A stretch of DNA of 64,000 bases from Nocardiopsis flavescens (GTDB lineage Bacteria > Actinomycetota > Actinomycetes > Streptosporangiales > Streptosporangiaceae): positions 1 to 64,000 of the forward strand of contig NZ_FQZK01000023.1 of NCBI RefSeq assembly GCF_900141985.1, read 5' to 3'. Positions 1 through 8,254 of the stretch are shown here, piece after piece (position 1 is the first letter of the stretch; each line of letters opens with the position of its first letter). The notes under the pieces are model-generated. The model searched no databases. It saw only the letters and a program-made list of their open reading frames with translations, and was not told the origin of the DNA. The position numbers and the translations under genes are program-made.

Positions 1-2
1 CC

Positions 3-809
3 GGCGAACCGCTCCCCCCGGGCGGCAGCACCATCAGCAACCTCGAAACAGACCCCGACACCGGCCTGCCCATCGACCCCGGAACGGGCGAACCCCTGCC
101 GCCGCCCCCGGGCGGATCCTCGATCAGCGACCGCACGGACCTGTCCGGCGGCTACGCTCACCCGGACCTGCCGGGCATCCCCGACCTCCCGGGGACCTCC
201 GGAGGGGGTTCGTCCTTCGGCGACGGGGGCTCCGACTCCTCGGGGCCCCGCACGGTGGACCGCTCCGACCGGTTCGCGCTGTCCCGGACCGGGGACGGAG
301 ACCTGCCCCTCCCCCAGGGCGGCAGCTCCTTCAACGGGTCCGCCTCCCTCCCGGGGCAGGGGACCCCGGGGTCCGGCCTCCCCGTTCCGGGAGCGCCCGG
401 GGCGGGGACCGGGGTCCCCGGGACGGGTGCCGTCGACGTCGCCCCCGGCGGCCCGGGGGCGGACCCCAACGCCGCGGGAGGACCGCCGATGATGCCGCCT
501 CCCATGATGGGCGGCGGCGCGGGCGGCCAGGGCGAGGGCAAGGAGCAGCGCCGCGCCACATGGCTGTCCGAGGACGAGCGCGTCTGGGGCACCGACGCCA
601 GGGGCGGCAACAGCGCCATCGGGCGCCCGGCGCCCGGAGAGAAGAGGAAGGCGGTCGCACAGCATGACCTCACCGACACCGGAGCACCGGGCGGAAGAAC
701 TGGAACGTCTTCAGCAGACGATCCGCGCCTACAGCGAAAGAAGCGCAAGCCTGGCGTCGGAATCCGCCGAAGCCGTCTCGAAGGACCGCCTGGTGACGGC
801 GCGGATTGA
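3..809 (+). CDS. Gly/Pro-rich type VII secretion-associated protein, 5' partial
   Basis: The reading frame is open from the left edge of the window (first full codon at base 3), so the N-terminus is missing. The visible part is dominated by Gly, Pro, Ser and Asp, as in the long disordered tails of actinobacterial PPE/WXG100-associated proteins. Near the end is the motif TWLSEDERVWGTD, which resembles a recurring C-terminal signature of such proteins. It heads an operon with a YbaB-like protein, a WXG100-like protein and a membrane-anchored extracellular protein. Oddity: the frame continues 146 bases into the next gene, and the last ~50 residues are Arg/Lys-rich and look like out-of-frame translation. 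The natural stop may have been lost, or there is a frameshift near base 650. Function is inferred from neighbours and tail motif only. Confidence 0.6.
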   Translation, partial: GEPLPPGGSTISNLETDPDTGLPIDPGTGEPLPPPPGGSSISDRTDLSGGYAHPDLPGIPDLPGTSGGGSSFGDGGSDSSGPRTVDRSDRFALSRTGDGDLPLPQGGSSFNGSASLPGQGTPGSGLPVPGAPGAGTGVPGTGAVDVAPGGPGADPNAAGGPPMMPPPMMGGGAGGQGEGKEQRRATWLSEDERVWGTDARGGNSAIGRPAPGEKRKAVAQHDLTDTGAPGGRTGTSSADDPRLQRKKRKPGVGIRRSRLEGPPGDGAD

Positions 810-1071
810 CTCCGCCGGAGAACTGGTCGGCCTCAAGTTCAACACCCAGGGCTACCGCGACATGGCCCCGGCCGAGCTGAGCACGGCCATCATGGACGTC
901 GTCCGGCGGGCCCGGGCCGTGATGGCCGAGCGCGTCACCGCCGCCTACCAGCCGTTCGCTCCGAACGGGGTGGACGTCGCCGCCGCCATCAAGGGCGACC
1001 TGGACCCGGCGGCGCTGTTCGCCGAACTGGACCTGCCAATGCCGTCGGACCGCGGCCGGGAGACCCCGTGA
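664..1071 (+). CDS. YbaB/EbfC-family nucleoid-associated protein
   Basis: This 135-residue protein has the YbaB layout: an N-terminal helix (about residues 8-40, coiled-coil-like, rich in Glu, Gln and Ser), a central beta segment (VTARIDSAGELVGLKFN) and a C-terminal helix (ELSTAIMDVVRRARAVMAE). YbaB/EbfC proteins form dimers that bind DNA, and in actinobacteria they commonly sit inside WXG100/ESX gene clusters, as here. The ATG overlaps the previous frame by 146 bases; a purine-rich stretch (gagaagaggaagg) lies just upstream. It is followed after 30 bases by the WXG100-like gene, so cotranscription is likely. Family assignment is fairly secure; a specific role in secretion is not known. Confidence 0.75.
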   Translation: MTSPTPEHRAEELERLQQTIRAYSERSASLASESAEAVSKDRLVTARIDSAGELVGLKFNTQGYRDMAPAELSTAIMDVVRRARAVMAERVTAAYQPFAPNGVDVAAAIKGDLDPAALFAELDLPMPSDRGRETP

Positions 1072-1101
1072 CGGGACCCGCCCGACAGTGAGGAGAACAC
1101 C

Positions 1102-1440
1102 GTGAGCAACCTTTCCGTCGACCCCGAGGGCATGGGGCGCGAGGGTGTCAACATCTACGACTGCGCCGACTACATCGACGACCTCCTCCTGCGGCACCGC
1201 AACTTCAGGATGAGCCTGGGCACCCCCTGGGGCGAGGGCCGGGACGAGTTCGCCCGGGAGATGGACGCGGTCATGCCCACCGCGGAGGAGGCGTTCGTCG
1301 CGTACCTGGAGTTCCTCGCGACCGCGTTCCGCGACACCGCGGACCGCACCGTCGGCTCGGCGCGCTCGTTCCACCTGGCCGAGGAGGCGAACACCTCCGT
1401 GGGCCGCCACCTCGCCCCGGACGGCCAGGGCCGGCGCTGA
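1102..1440 (+). CDS. WXG100/ESX-like small protein
   Basis: A 112-residue, mostly helical protein with no signal peptide. Two predicted helices flank a central GTPWGEGRDEF segment, which takes the place of the WXG turn of WXG100/ESAT-6-like proteins (here PWGEG). The acidic N-terminal helix (DCADYIDDLL) and second helix (AYLEFLATAFRDTADRTV) fit the four-helix-bundle fold. The GTG start has a good ribosome site (gaggag, about 7 bases upstream). It lies between the YbaB-like gene and the membrane-anchored protein, a common arrangement in actinobacterial type VII clusters. It may be a secreted substrate or a partner of the upstream protein; no secretion ATPase is visible in the window. Confidence 0.65.
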   Translation: MSNLSVDPEGMGREGVNIYDCADYIDDLLLRHRNFRMSLGTPWGEGRDEFAREMDAVMPTAEEAFVAYLEFLATAFRDTADRTVGSARSFHLAEEANTSVGRHLAPDGQGRR

Positions 1441-1491
1441 CCCCCGTTCACCACCCCCACCAGCACGACCGGAAGCAGAGGAAGCAGGAAG

Positions 1492-2967
1492 ATGAGCGAG
1501 GACTCGGGCGCCGAAGGGACCGGCGCCTCCCCCCTCCCGCCGGCCCGGCCGGACCCCGCCGGGCCGGACCCCGCCGTCGGGGCGACCGCGGCGGCGGCCC
1601 CGGACACGGCGGCGCGCGGTACCGGTGCGGCGGGGCCCGCCGCACCGGACACCCCGGCGCAGGACGCCGCGGGAGATGCGCACGCGCCCCCGCGCCCCGC
1701 GGCCTCACCGGCCGCGGAGGAGGAGGCCGCCGCGGAAACGGAGACGGCCGCCCTCCCGGGCCGCCCCTCCACGCCCCTGCTGGCGGGGGCCGCGTTCACC
1801 GGGCTCCTGCTGATCGCAGCCCCGTTCGCCACGGCGGGCGGGCCGCAGGCCCTGCTGGGCGAGACCGCCGCGGCGCAGGACCCGGGCCTGTTCACCCCCT
1901 GGAGCCTCCAGGGCCAGGAAGGCGGCGCCTCCGGGGCGGCGGGCGCCCTGGGCGCCGCGGGCGAACCGGGCGGCGGGGACGGGTTCGTCCCCGATCCGCT
2001 GGCGCCGGTGGCGAGCGAGGAGCCCCGGGACGGGGAGGCGGGCGCCGGCGGGGACGGCGTCTCCGGGGACGGCGGAGGGGTCGGCCCCCGCCACCCCTGG
2101 GCCGACGAGGCACAGGACGCCCCGGAGGGGGCGGCCGGGGACGGCGGCGGGGCGGAGGAGGACGGCCGGGCCCCCGCGGACGAGGACGGGCGGGCCCCGG
2201 ACGGAGGCGGAGGGGACGGCGCCGTGACCGCCGCGGCGGACGACGGGGACGACGGGGCGGCGACCCTGTCCGGCGAGGAGCACGCCAAACTCCTCGGCAC
2301 CCCGGGCGGGGAGGAGGGGGCCGGCGGCTCCGACGACGGCGGTGACGGCGGCGGCGCCTCCGACGACGCCCCCGTCACCGCGGCCGGGGACGGCGGCTCC
2401 GGGGGCTCCGGTTCCGAGGGGTCGGGCTCCGGCGGCGGGGGCGCCGCGGGCGGCCCCGCCTACAGCGGCATCACCGGCCCGGGCTGCAAGTCCGACGACC
2501 GCACCTACTTCTGGGCCTACAACACCTGGTACGACGATCCCGTCAACAGCTGGGCCACCCGTTCCAGCGGCTACACCCAGGACGGCTGCGACGGCCTCTA
2601 CCAGGCCGTTCCCGTCTCCGGGGACCGGCACGACGGCAGCGGCCCGAGCACGGCGTGGACGTTCACCCCCGGCTGGGCGGGCTCCCACTGCGAGGTGTGG
2701 GTCTACATCCCCGAGGACGAGACCCCGCTGTGGGTGAGCAGCGGCCCCGCCAAGTACATGATCAACTCCGGCGGCTCCCCCGGTGCACCCTTCACCCAGA
2801 CCGAGCTGGTGCAGTCGGACGTCAAGGGGACCTGGACCAGGATCGCGGAGTTCGAGGCCCCGACCGAGCAGTTCACCGTCCAGTTGGTCAACGCCGGTGA
2901 GAACAGGGCGTCCGGACAGGGCACCGCGCACGTCGCCTCCTCGCCGATGCGGGCGAACTGCTCCTGA
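1492..2967 (+). CDS. Membrane-anchored protein with disordered linker and conserved extracellular C-terminal domain
   Basis: 491 residues in four parts: an Ala/Pro-rich cytoplasmic tail (about 1-85), one transmembrane segment (about 88-110), a long Gly/Asp/Ala-rich acidic linker (about 130-325) and a compact C-terminal domain (about 328-491). That domain has several Cys (GPGCKSDD, QDGCDG, SHCEVWVYIP, final ANCS) and many aromatic residues, suggesting an extracellular beta-sandwich resembling golvesin-C/carbohydrate-binding-like domains in actinobacterial surface proteins. The start ATG is preceded by aggaag. As last gene of the type VII-associated operon it is probably a surface-exposed anchor or ligand-binding protein. 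The domain match is from memory of the family style and is tentative. Confidence 0.6.
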   Translation: MSEDSGAEGTGASPLPPARPDPAGPDPAVGATAAAAPDTAARGTGAAGPAAPDTPAQDAAGDAHAPPRPAASPAAEEEAAAETETAALPGRPSTPLLAGAAFTGLLLIAAPFATAGGPQALLGETAAAQDPGLFTPWSLQGQEGGASGAAGALGAAGEPGGGDGFVPDPLAPVASEEPRDGEAGAGGDGVSGDGGGVGPRHPWADEAQDAPEGAAGDGGGAEEDGRAPADEDGRAPDGGGGDGAVTAAADDGDDGAATLSGEEHAKLLGTPGGEEGAGGSDDGGDGGGASDDAPVTAAGDGGSGGSGSEGSGSGGGGAAGGPAYSGITGPGCKSDDRTYFWAYNTWYDDPVNSWATRSSGYTQDGCDGLYQAVPVSGDRHDGSGPSTAWTFTPGWAGSHCEVWVYIPEDETPLWVSSGPAKYMINSGGSPGAPFTQTELVQSDVKGTWTRIAEFEAPTEQFTVQLVNAGENRASGQGTAHVASSPMRANCS

Positions 2968-3709
2968 CGGTCCTTCCAGGGCCGGGGCGCCCCGCCGCCG
3001 CCCCCGCCCGCGCGAGCGCGTTCGGGCCCCGGGGAAGGGTGCGCCCGGGTCCGGGCCCGTTCCGGCACCGCGCCCCCGCGCGGGGGCGCGGTGCCGGGGC
3101 GGCCCCCGGAGCCGCCCGGGCGGCCGGAACCCGGTGGCGGTCCGGGCGGTGGGGGCGCACCGGCCGGTCCGGCGCGGCCCCGCCGCTCCTCGCGTGTCCG
3201 CCCCGGGGTGCGCCGCCCCCGGGGAGGCGGCGGCCCGGACACCTCAGCGGCGCGGGACGGACCCCGGCGGGGAGGCCGGTCATGTCCCGGGGCGCGACTC
3301 CCCCGTGGCCGCGTCCTGGCGGGCCGTCGTGACGGACGACCGGAGCCGGGCGACCGCCGCGCGCCGCCGCATCCGTCGACCGGGGCGGCCGGGGCGCCGG
3401 ATACGGCGGTACGCCGACGCGTATTCGCCGGGGCAGGGCCGGGAGGGGCGGACCGCTCGATGGAGCACGGTCCCGGGCCCACCGGAGGCCGTTCGGCTCA
3501 TCGGCGATCCTGTCAGCCTCCCGGCGGGGCCCGCCGGGGCCGTTCGTCTTTCCTGCGCTGTCGGCGGCCCGGTCCCGCCCGGGACCGTTCGGCCCCGCCG
3601 CCGTCGGCGGCCCCTCCCCGCACATTCGGTCCTTCAAAACCGGAAACCACTTGCCAACTTGGAAAGCGAATGCCATCCTGGAAAAAAGCACGGACGACGG
3701 AGGTGGCAC
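2968..3709 (+). other. Long GC-rich intergenic region
   Basis: About 740 bases without a convincing gene. Frames open here have the composition of shadow translation. The first part holds a strong terminator (listed separately). The last 90 bases are clearly AT-richer and include a small palindrome (ccaacttgg, around 3652-3660) followed by two ggaaa-type repeats, probably the promoter/operator of the membrane protein and regulator pair that starts at 3710. Confidence 0.5.
3062..3097. terminator. Perfect 18-bp stem hairpin after the type VII-associated operon
   Basis: The 36 bases form a perfect inverted repeat (ccggcaccgcgcccccgc and its complement) with essentially no loop, about 95 bases after the operon stop. 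There is no T tract, as is common for terminators in very GC-rich actinobacteria. Confidence 0.65.
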
Positions 3710-4129
3710 ATGCGGCAGGACGAGGCACTGGACGCCCTGGAGCAGGCCGAGGCGCTCAAGGCGCGCATGCGGGGACAGGGCGGCTGGTACGCGGTGTTCG
3801 GGGTCGGCTACGCCGCGATGAGCTGCGGTCTGATCCTGGCGGTGGGCCTGCTCCCGGAGGCGCTGCCGTGGACGATGGGGGTCTTCGCGGTGGTGCTGGC
3901 GGTGCTCATCGCCTACGCGGTGACCCGCTCCGCGCAGCCGCGCAACCTGGGGGCCCTGCACCTGGGCATGATGGGCGCCTGGACCGCCGTCTACCTGGTC
4001 ACCCTCATCGTCGGGATCAACGTCTTCCCCGGGGAGCCGGCCTGGTGGGTCTCCGGCGCGCTGCTCAGCGCCCTTCCACCCCTGGCGGTCGCCTACGTGG
4101 CGCTGCGGCAGAGCCGGAACCCGCGATGA
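3710..4129 (+). CDS. Small integral membrane protein (four helices), unknown function
   Basis: 139 residues. An N-terminal amphipathic helix (QDEALDALEQAEALKARM) is followed by four hydrophobic segments at about residues 27-47, 50-68, 82-102 and 110-130. The frame is open far upstream, but the ATG at 3710 is the first with a good ribosome site (ggagg, 7 bases upstream) and matches the onset of protein-like composition. Its stop overlaps the start of the downstream winged-helix regulator (ATGA), so they are translationally coupled. Such pairs of a small membrane protein and an HTH regulator are frequent in actinobacteria; the biochemical role is unknown. Confidence 0.75.
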   Translation: MRQDEALDALEQAEALKARMRGQGGWYAVFGVGYAAMSCGLILAVGLLPEALPWTMGVFAVVLAVLIAYAVTRSAQPRNLGALHLGMMGAWTAVYLVTLIVGINVFPGEPAWWVSGALLSALPPLAVAYVALRQSRNPR

Positions 4130-4458
4130 GCCATCCGCGCAACCGCCTGGACGAGGTGATCCACTCCCCCGTGCGCTTCTCGGTGGTGGCCGCGCTGGCG
4201 GCCGTGGACCGCGCCGAGTTCCGGCTGGTGCGGGACACCGTCGAGGTCAGCGACTCGGTGCTGTCCAAACAGGTCACCGTGCTGGAGAACGCCGGGTACG
4301 TCAAGGTGCAGAAGTTCACCGTGGGGCGGCGCACCCGGACCTCCCTGTCCCTGACCAGGGAGGGGCGGGCGGCCTTCGCGCGGCACTCGGAGGCGCTGCG
4401 GGAGATCGCCGCGGGCACCGCCATGGGGCCCGAGCCCACGCACGGTTCCGCGGACTGA
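4126..4458 (+). CDS. Winged-helix transcriptional regulator (ArsR/MarR-like, HTH_34 type)
   Basis: A 110-residue protein that is almost entirely one winged-helix DNA-binding domain. It begins with a typical SPVRFSVVAALAAV helix, followed by a recognition region (SDSVLSKQVTVLENAGYVKV) and a wing (GRRTRTSLSLTREG). It lacks metal-binding Cys/His pairs. It overlaps the upstream membrane-protein stop by four bases (ATGA), so the two are coupled. Likely a repressor of its own small operon, with the palindromic, AT-richer DNA at about 3640-3690 as candidate operator. The ligand is unknown. Confidence 0.8.
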   Translation: MSHPRNRLDEVIHSPVRFSVVAALAAVDRAEFRLVRDTVEVSDSVLSKQVTVLENAGYVKVQKFTVGRRTRTSLSLTREGRAAFARHSEALREIAAGTAMGPEPTHGSAD

Positions 4459-4872
4459 CCCGCCCGCGCCGGTGCGGGGATCGCCCCTCCCGGTGGCGAC
4501 GTAGGCGTCCGGTCCCACCCGGGCGGATGCGGGTGCGGGCGAACGCGGGCAGGGGGCGGAAACGACGGCGGGTCACAGGCGAGCACGGCACACAAGCGGG
4601 CCCGGGATGGAGACGGGCGAGCGCACGGCGGAAGCAGCCGGGTGCGGATGCGGGTGCGGGCGAAGTGTCCCGGGCCCGACACCACACGCCGACGCGACGG
4701 TCTCCCGGCCGCCCGGGCCGACCGCGTGTCGGCAGCGGGCTGCCGCGAGAACGCGAGGGGCCCGCGCACGGGTGTGTGCGCGGGCCGGTGGGCGGGCGCC
4801 GGGCGGGGCGCCGGCCCGCGGCCACTCGGCACGCCGTCCATCCTCGCCAGAGGTACGCGCCGAGGGGCCGGT
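4459..4872. other. Convergent intergenic region with terminator hairpin and a 21-base direct repeat
   Basis: About 414 bases between the HTH gene and the converging EamA gene. A perfect 11-bp stem (4759-4769 with 4776-4786, arms GGCCCGCGCAC/GTGCGCGGGCC) is a plausible bidirectional terminator. A 21-base direct repeat occurs at 4523-4543 and 4644-4664 (core gcggatgcgggtgcgggcga). No convincing gene is seen. Confidence 0.5.
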
Positions 4873-5976
4873 TCAGGCGGTCCGCCCCTCCCCGGAGGCC
4901 GCAGCGGTCCCGGCCGGCTCGGGGGCCGGGTCCCCGGTTCCGGCGATGCCCGGCTCCGGGACGGGACCGGGCGCACCGGCGTCGGCCCCGGCGCGGGCGC
5001 TCCCGGACTCGGCGTCCTCCCGCGCCGCCTCGGGGCCCGGCACGGCCCGGCCCCGGCCCTGACGCCGCTCGTGCACGAGTTCCGGAACGGCAGGCCGGCC
5101 GCCGCGCTCACCCCGGGTGGCCCCGATACCGGCGACGACCACCAGGGCCATGCCGACAACCTGGAGCGCCACGGGCGCCTGGCCGATGACGACCAGGCCC
5201 ATCACCAGGGCCACCCCGGGCTCCATGCTGGAGAAGGTGCTGTAGGCGGTCCGGGTCATCCGCTGGAGCGCGATCATCTCCAGCAGGAAGGGCACCATCG
5301 GGAACAGCAGCGCGATGAGCAGGGTGAACAGGATCAGCCCCGGGTCCGGAGCGGCGAACGCCCCCGGCGCGCCGAACGGCGCGGTCACCAGCGAGCCGAC
5401 GGCCATGGTCAGGGCCAGGCCGTGGACGGCGCCGAACCCGGCCCCCACCTTCTGGGTGAGAACGATGTAGAACACCACGCACACCGCGCCCGCCAGGGCG
5501 AAGCCCACCCCGACCAGGTCGAGGTCGCCCTCCCAGGGCCGGGTCAGGCAGAGCACGCCCGCGACGGCGGCGGCGATCCACACGAGTTCGCGGCGGCGGC
5601 GCATCGCCGCGACGGCGACGACGAGGGTGCCCAGGAACTCGATGGCGGTGGCCGTGCCGAGCTCGATCCGCGCCGTCGCCTCGGAGTAGAACATCATCAT
5701 CCCCGCACTGGCTGTGCCCAGGATCACCACGGACGCGCGCTCGCGCCACGTCGCTCCGCGCACGGCCCACCACAGAGAGCGACCACCCAGGGCCAGCAGA
5801 AGGACCGCGGCCCACGTCAGCCGCAACCACGTGATGGTCGCGGGGCTCGCCTGGGCGAACGCGGTGACGGCCAGGGCGCTGCCGGTGTGGAGGGTGAACA
5901 TGCCGATGAGCAGCATGACCGGCGCCGGCACCTGAAGGCGGGCACGGCGCAGCGAGGGAAGGAAGGAGCGGATCAC
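4873..5976 (-). CDS. EamA-family inner-membrane exporter (DMT superfamily)
   Basis: About 367 residues with ten hydrophobic segments arranged as two EamA repeats, as in RhtA/YdcZ-type metabolite exporters. Recognisable parts are the first repeat (SPATITWLRLTWAAVLLL) and, in the second, TAYSTFSSMEPGVALVMG followed by GQAPVALQVVGMALVV. A hydrophilic Ala/Gly/Glu-rich tail of about 80 residues at the C-terminus is unusual and probably disordered. The start is uncertain: I chose the GTG at 5976 because the upstream reading overlaps the divergent promoter. It is transcribed divergently from a LysR gene that probably regulates it. Substrate unknown; amino acids or small metabolites are usual. Confidence 0.8.
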   Translation of the reverse strand: MIRSFLPSLRRARLQVPAPVMLLIGMFTLHTGSALAVTAFAQASPATITWLRLTWAAVLLLALGGRSLWWAVRGATWRERASVVILGTASAGMMMFYSEATARIELGTATAIEFLGTLVVAVAAMRRRRELVWIAAAVAGVLCLTRPWEGDLDLVGVGFALAGAVCVVFYIVLTQKVGAGFGAVHGLALTMAVGSLVTAPFGAPGAFAAPDPGLILFTLLIALLFPMVPFLLEMIALQRMTRTAYSTFSSMEPGVALVMGLVVIGQAPVALQVVGMALVVVAGIGATRGERGGRPAVPELVHERRQGRGRAVPGPEAAREDAESGSARAGADAGAPGPVPEPGIAGTGDPAPEPAGTAAASGEGRTA

Positions 5977-6014
5977 CCGACCAATGTGAAGGATGTCGTC
6001 TGTTTCTGTCCACG

Positions 6015-6048
6015 AACCATTGGTTGACGGACCATGTAGTTTCAGTGG
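6015..6048. promoter_or_regulatory. Divergent promoter/operator between EamA and LysR genes
   Basis: An 11-base palindrome (aaccattggtt, 6015-6025) lies between the divergent genes. On the plus strand a TAGTTT box (6037-6042) sits six bases before the LysR ATG, the typical actinobacterial leaderless arrangement. The palindrome is a candidate LysR binding site that could control both genes. Confidence 0.45.
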
Positions 6049-6987
6049 ATGGATTTCACCCGTTTGCGCCTGCTCGTCGAGTTGGAGCGGCTGGGCACGA
6101 TGGCCGCCGTCTCCGAGGTCACCGGCATGAGCACCTCGGCGGTCTCCAAACACCTCGCGGTACTGGAGCGGGAGGCGGGCGTCCCCCTGCTGGCCCCGGA
6201 CGGGCGGCGGGTGCGGCTCACCCCGGCGGGGCGGCGGCTGGCCGAGCACGCGGTGGACATCCTGGCCCGGGTGGAGGCCGCCCGGGCGGAGTTCGACGGC
6301 GACGCCGAACCGGTGGGCCGCGTCGACCTGGTCATGTACACCAGCGCGGCGCCCGTGGTGCTGCCCGCGCTGCGCCGGCTGCGGCACGACCACCCGGGCA
6401 TCGACATCCACCTGACCGAGTACGAGTCGGAGCAGGCGCTCACCCTGCTCCAGAACGGCGACGCCGACCTGGGCGTCGTGTACCAGTACAGTGTCCTCCC
6501 CCGGAATTTCCCGGGAACGCTGACGGTGCATCCGATCGGCACCGAGGGCCTGCTGCTGTCGCAGCCCTCGGCCGGGGCGGACAGCCGCACCCTGACCCGG
6601 CGCAGGCTGCGCGACCTCGCCGGCGCGGCGTGGATCGCCAGCCCGTACCGGGGAGACGAAGAGGCGCTGGTGCAGCGCATGTGCGCCGACGCGGGGTTCA
6701 CGCCCCGGATCGTGCACCGCATCGACAACCTCGAACTCTTCGAGGAGCTGGTGGCCGCGGGGATGGGCGTGGGCGTCGTCCCGCGCCTGTCGGCGGCCAC
6801 CCGCCGCGGGGTGGCGCACGCCCCGCTCGGGGAGCTGGGCGGGGTGCGCCAGGTGTACCTGGCCGGGCGCACCGGCGGCTGGGCCTGGCGGCCCATCCGG
6901 CTGCTGGCCCGGTACCTGCACCAGGCCGCGGAGGACGTGCTCGACGACGTGCCCCCGCTGCCGGAGGCCCCCGACGCCCCGGGCTGA
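6049..6987 (+). CDS. LysR-family transcriptional regulator, divergent from EamA exporter
   Basis: 312 residues of standard LysR length. The N-terminal helix-turn-helix (about residues 1-60) is recognisable from LGTMAAVSEVTGMSTSAVSKHL and LTPAGRRLAEHA. The C-terminal half is the periplasmic-binding-protein-like effector domain (VDLVMYTSAAPVVLPALRRL, later GMGVGVVPRL). The start is set by a leaderless promoter box. As usual for the family it probably controls the divergent exporter in response to the exported metabolite or a related signal. Confidence 0.88.
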   Translation: MDFTRLRLLVELERLGTMAAVSEVTGMSTSAVSKHLAVLEREAGVPLLAPDGRRVRLTPAGRRLAEHAVDILARVEAARAEFDGDAEPVGRVDLVMYTSAAPVVLPALRRLRHDHPGIDIHLTEYESEQALTLLQNGDADLGVVYQYSVLPRNFPGTLTVHPIGTEGLLLSQPSAGADSRTLTRRRLRDLAGAAWIASPYRGDEEALVQRMCADAGFTPRIVHRIDNLELFEELVAAGMGVGVVPRLSAATRRGVAHAPLGELGGVRQVYLAGRTGGWAWRPIRLLARYLHQAAEDVLDDVPPLPEAPDAPG

Positions 6988-7035
6988 GCGGAGCGCCCCG
7001 CCCCCGGACCACCGGAGCGGGCGGGTTCCGCGCGG

Positions 7036-7965
7036 TCAGCCCGCGATGGCGAAGGGCCCCACCGAGGGCACCGGAACCTTGGTGGCGGCCTCGCGCACGG
7101 CGGTGAGCAGCGGCTCGGGGGTGGCCCCGGCCCGCGACAGCGCGATGATGTGGCGCCGGGCGGTGTCGCGCACCCCGCGCACGACGGTGTGGGGGGTGTT
7201 CATGCCCGTCCAGGCCAGGCGCGGCATCAGGGCGATGCCCAGTCCCGCCTGGACCAGCGCGAACACGGCGCTGAAGTCGTCCACGGTGTGCACCACCCGC
7301 GGCTGGAACCCGGCCTGGCTGGTGGCGGCGGTGACGCACTCGTGCCAGGCGGTGCCGGGCGCGGACATGATCCAGTCCTGCGCGGCCAGGTCCTCGCTCA
7401 GGTGAAGGCCGTTGCGGGTGGCCAGCGGGTGCTGGTAGGGCAGGATCGCGTCGAACAGCTCGACCATCACCGAGTCGGCGCGAAAATCCGGGTCGCCGGA
7501 GGCCGGCAGGTGGCCGGTGGACATGGTGAGGGCCACGTCGAGGCGGCCCGCGCGCACCATCTCCGCGCTCTGCTCGGGCTCGGCCTGGATCACCTCGAAC
7601 GACCAGCCGGGGTGGCTGACCCGCAGCCGGGCCAGGGCGGGCGCGATGAGGTCGCTGATCCCGGTGGAGAAGGAGCCGACGCGGATGACCCCGCGGTCCC
7701 CCTCGGCGTAGGCCGCGAGGTCGGCGCCGGCGCGCTCCATCTCCGCGAAGATCGCGGGGGCGCGTTCAAGCAGGACCCGGGCGGCCCCGGTGAGGATGAA
7801 GCGGCGGCCCTGGCGTTCGACGAGGGGGACCCCGGGCTCCCTGGCCAGGGCGGCGAGCTGCTGGGAGACCGCCGACGGGGTGACGTTGAGCACCTCGGCC
7901 GTCGCCGCCACCGTGTGGTGGTGCGCCAGAGCGTGGAGGAGCTGCAACCGCCGAACGTCGATCAT
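7036..7965 (-). CDS. LysR-family transcriptional regulator
   Basis: 309 residues from the ATG at 7965, which has ggag four bases upstream; a TTG nine bases earlier is also possible. The HTH reads HHTVAATAEVLNVTPSAVSQQL and is followed by the linker helix and an effector domain with LysR landmarks (IRVGSFSTGISDLIAPAL, then QAGLGIALMPRL). It converges with the preceding LysR gene but the two are clearly different in sequence. No obvious divergent target is adjacent: 290 bases upstream is a GNAT gene on the other strand, which is the likeliest neighbour-regulated gene. Confidence 0.88.
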   Translation of the reverse strand: MIDVRRLQLLHALAHHHTVAATAEVLNVTPSAVSQQLAALAREPGVPLVERQGRRFILTGAARVLLERAPAIFAEMERAGADLAAYAEGDRGVIRVGSFSTGISDLIAPALARLRVSHPGWSFEVIQAEPEQSAEMVRAGRLDVALTMSTGHLPASGDPDFRADSVMVELFDAILPYQHPLATRNGLHLSEDLAAQDWIMSAPGTAWHECVTAATSQAGFQPRVVHTVDDFSAVFALVQAGLGIALMPRLAWTGMNTPHTVVRGVRDTARRHIIALSRAGATPEPLLTAVREAATKVPVPSVGPFAIAG

Positions 7966-8254
7966 GGTCTCCAATGTAGGCGAGCACTCCGAGATTTCCG
8001 GGTGATTTCCGACAGATCACACAGGCGGGGACCGTGATTCGCTGCACAGCGCCCAGCCGCGACCCACCGAAAACTTTCCAGAGAAAAAATCGATCTTCTT
8101 TCCCTTCGGTGATGTCGTCCAGCTCTTTCCTCGTGTCACCCATGTCCCGGCAGATACCGGCACGTACAGTCAAGACCACAGCTCAACCATGGGCGTGCAT
8201 CGCGCACGTTCCGGGGGATCAGCACCCAATGCTGGTGGAACGGGTGAGAAGAAC

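Noticed and set aside
7766..8179. 137-codon minus-strand frame starting in the LysR upstream region
   Set aside because: The first ~75 codons have a more ordinary composition, but there is no ribosome site, no motif, and the rest overlaps the LysR gene out of frame.
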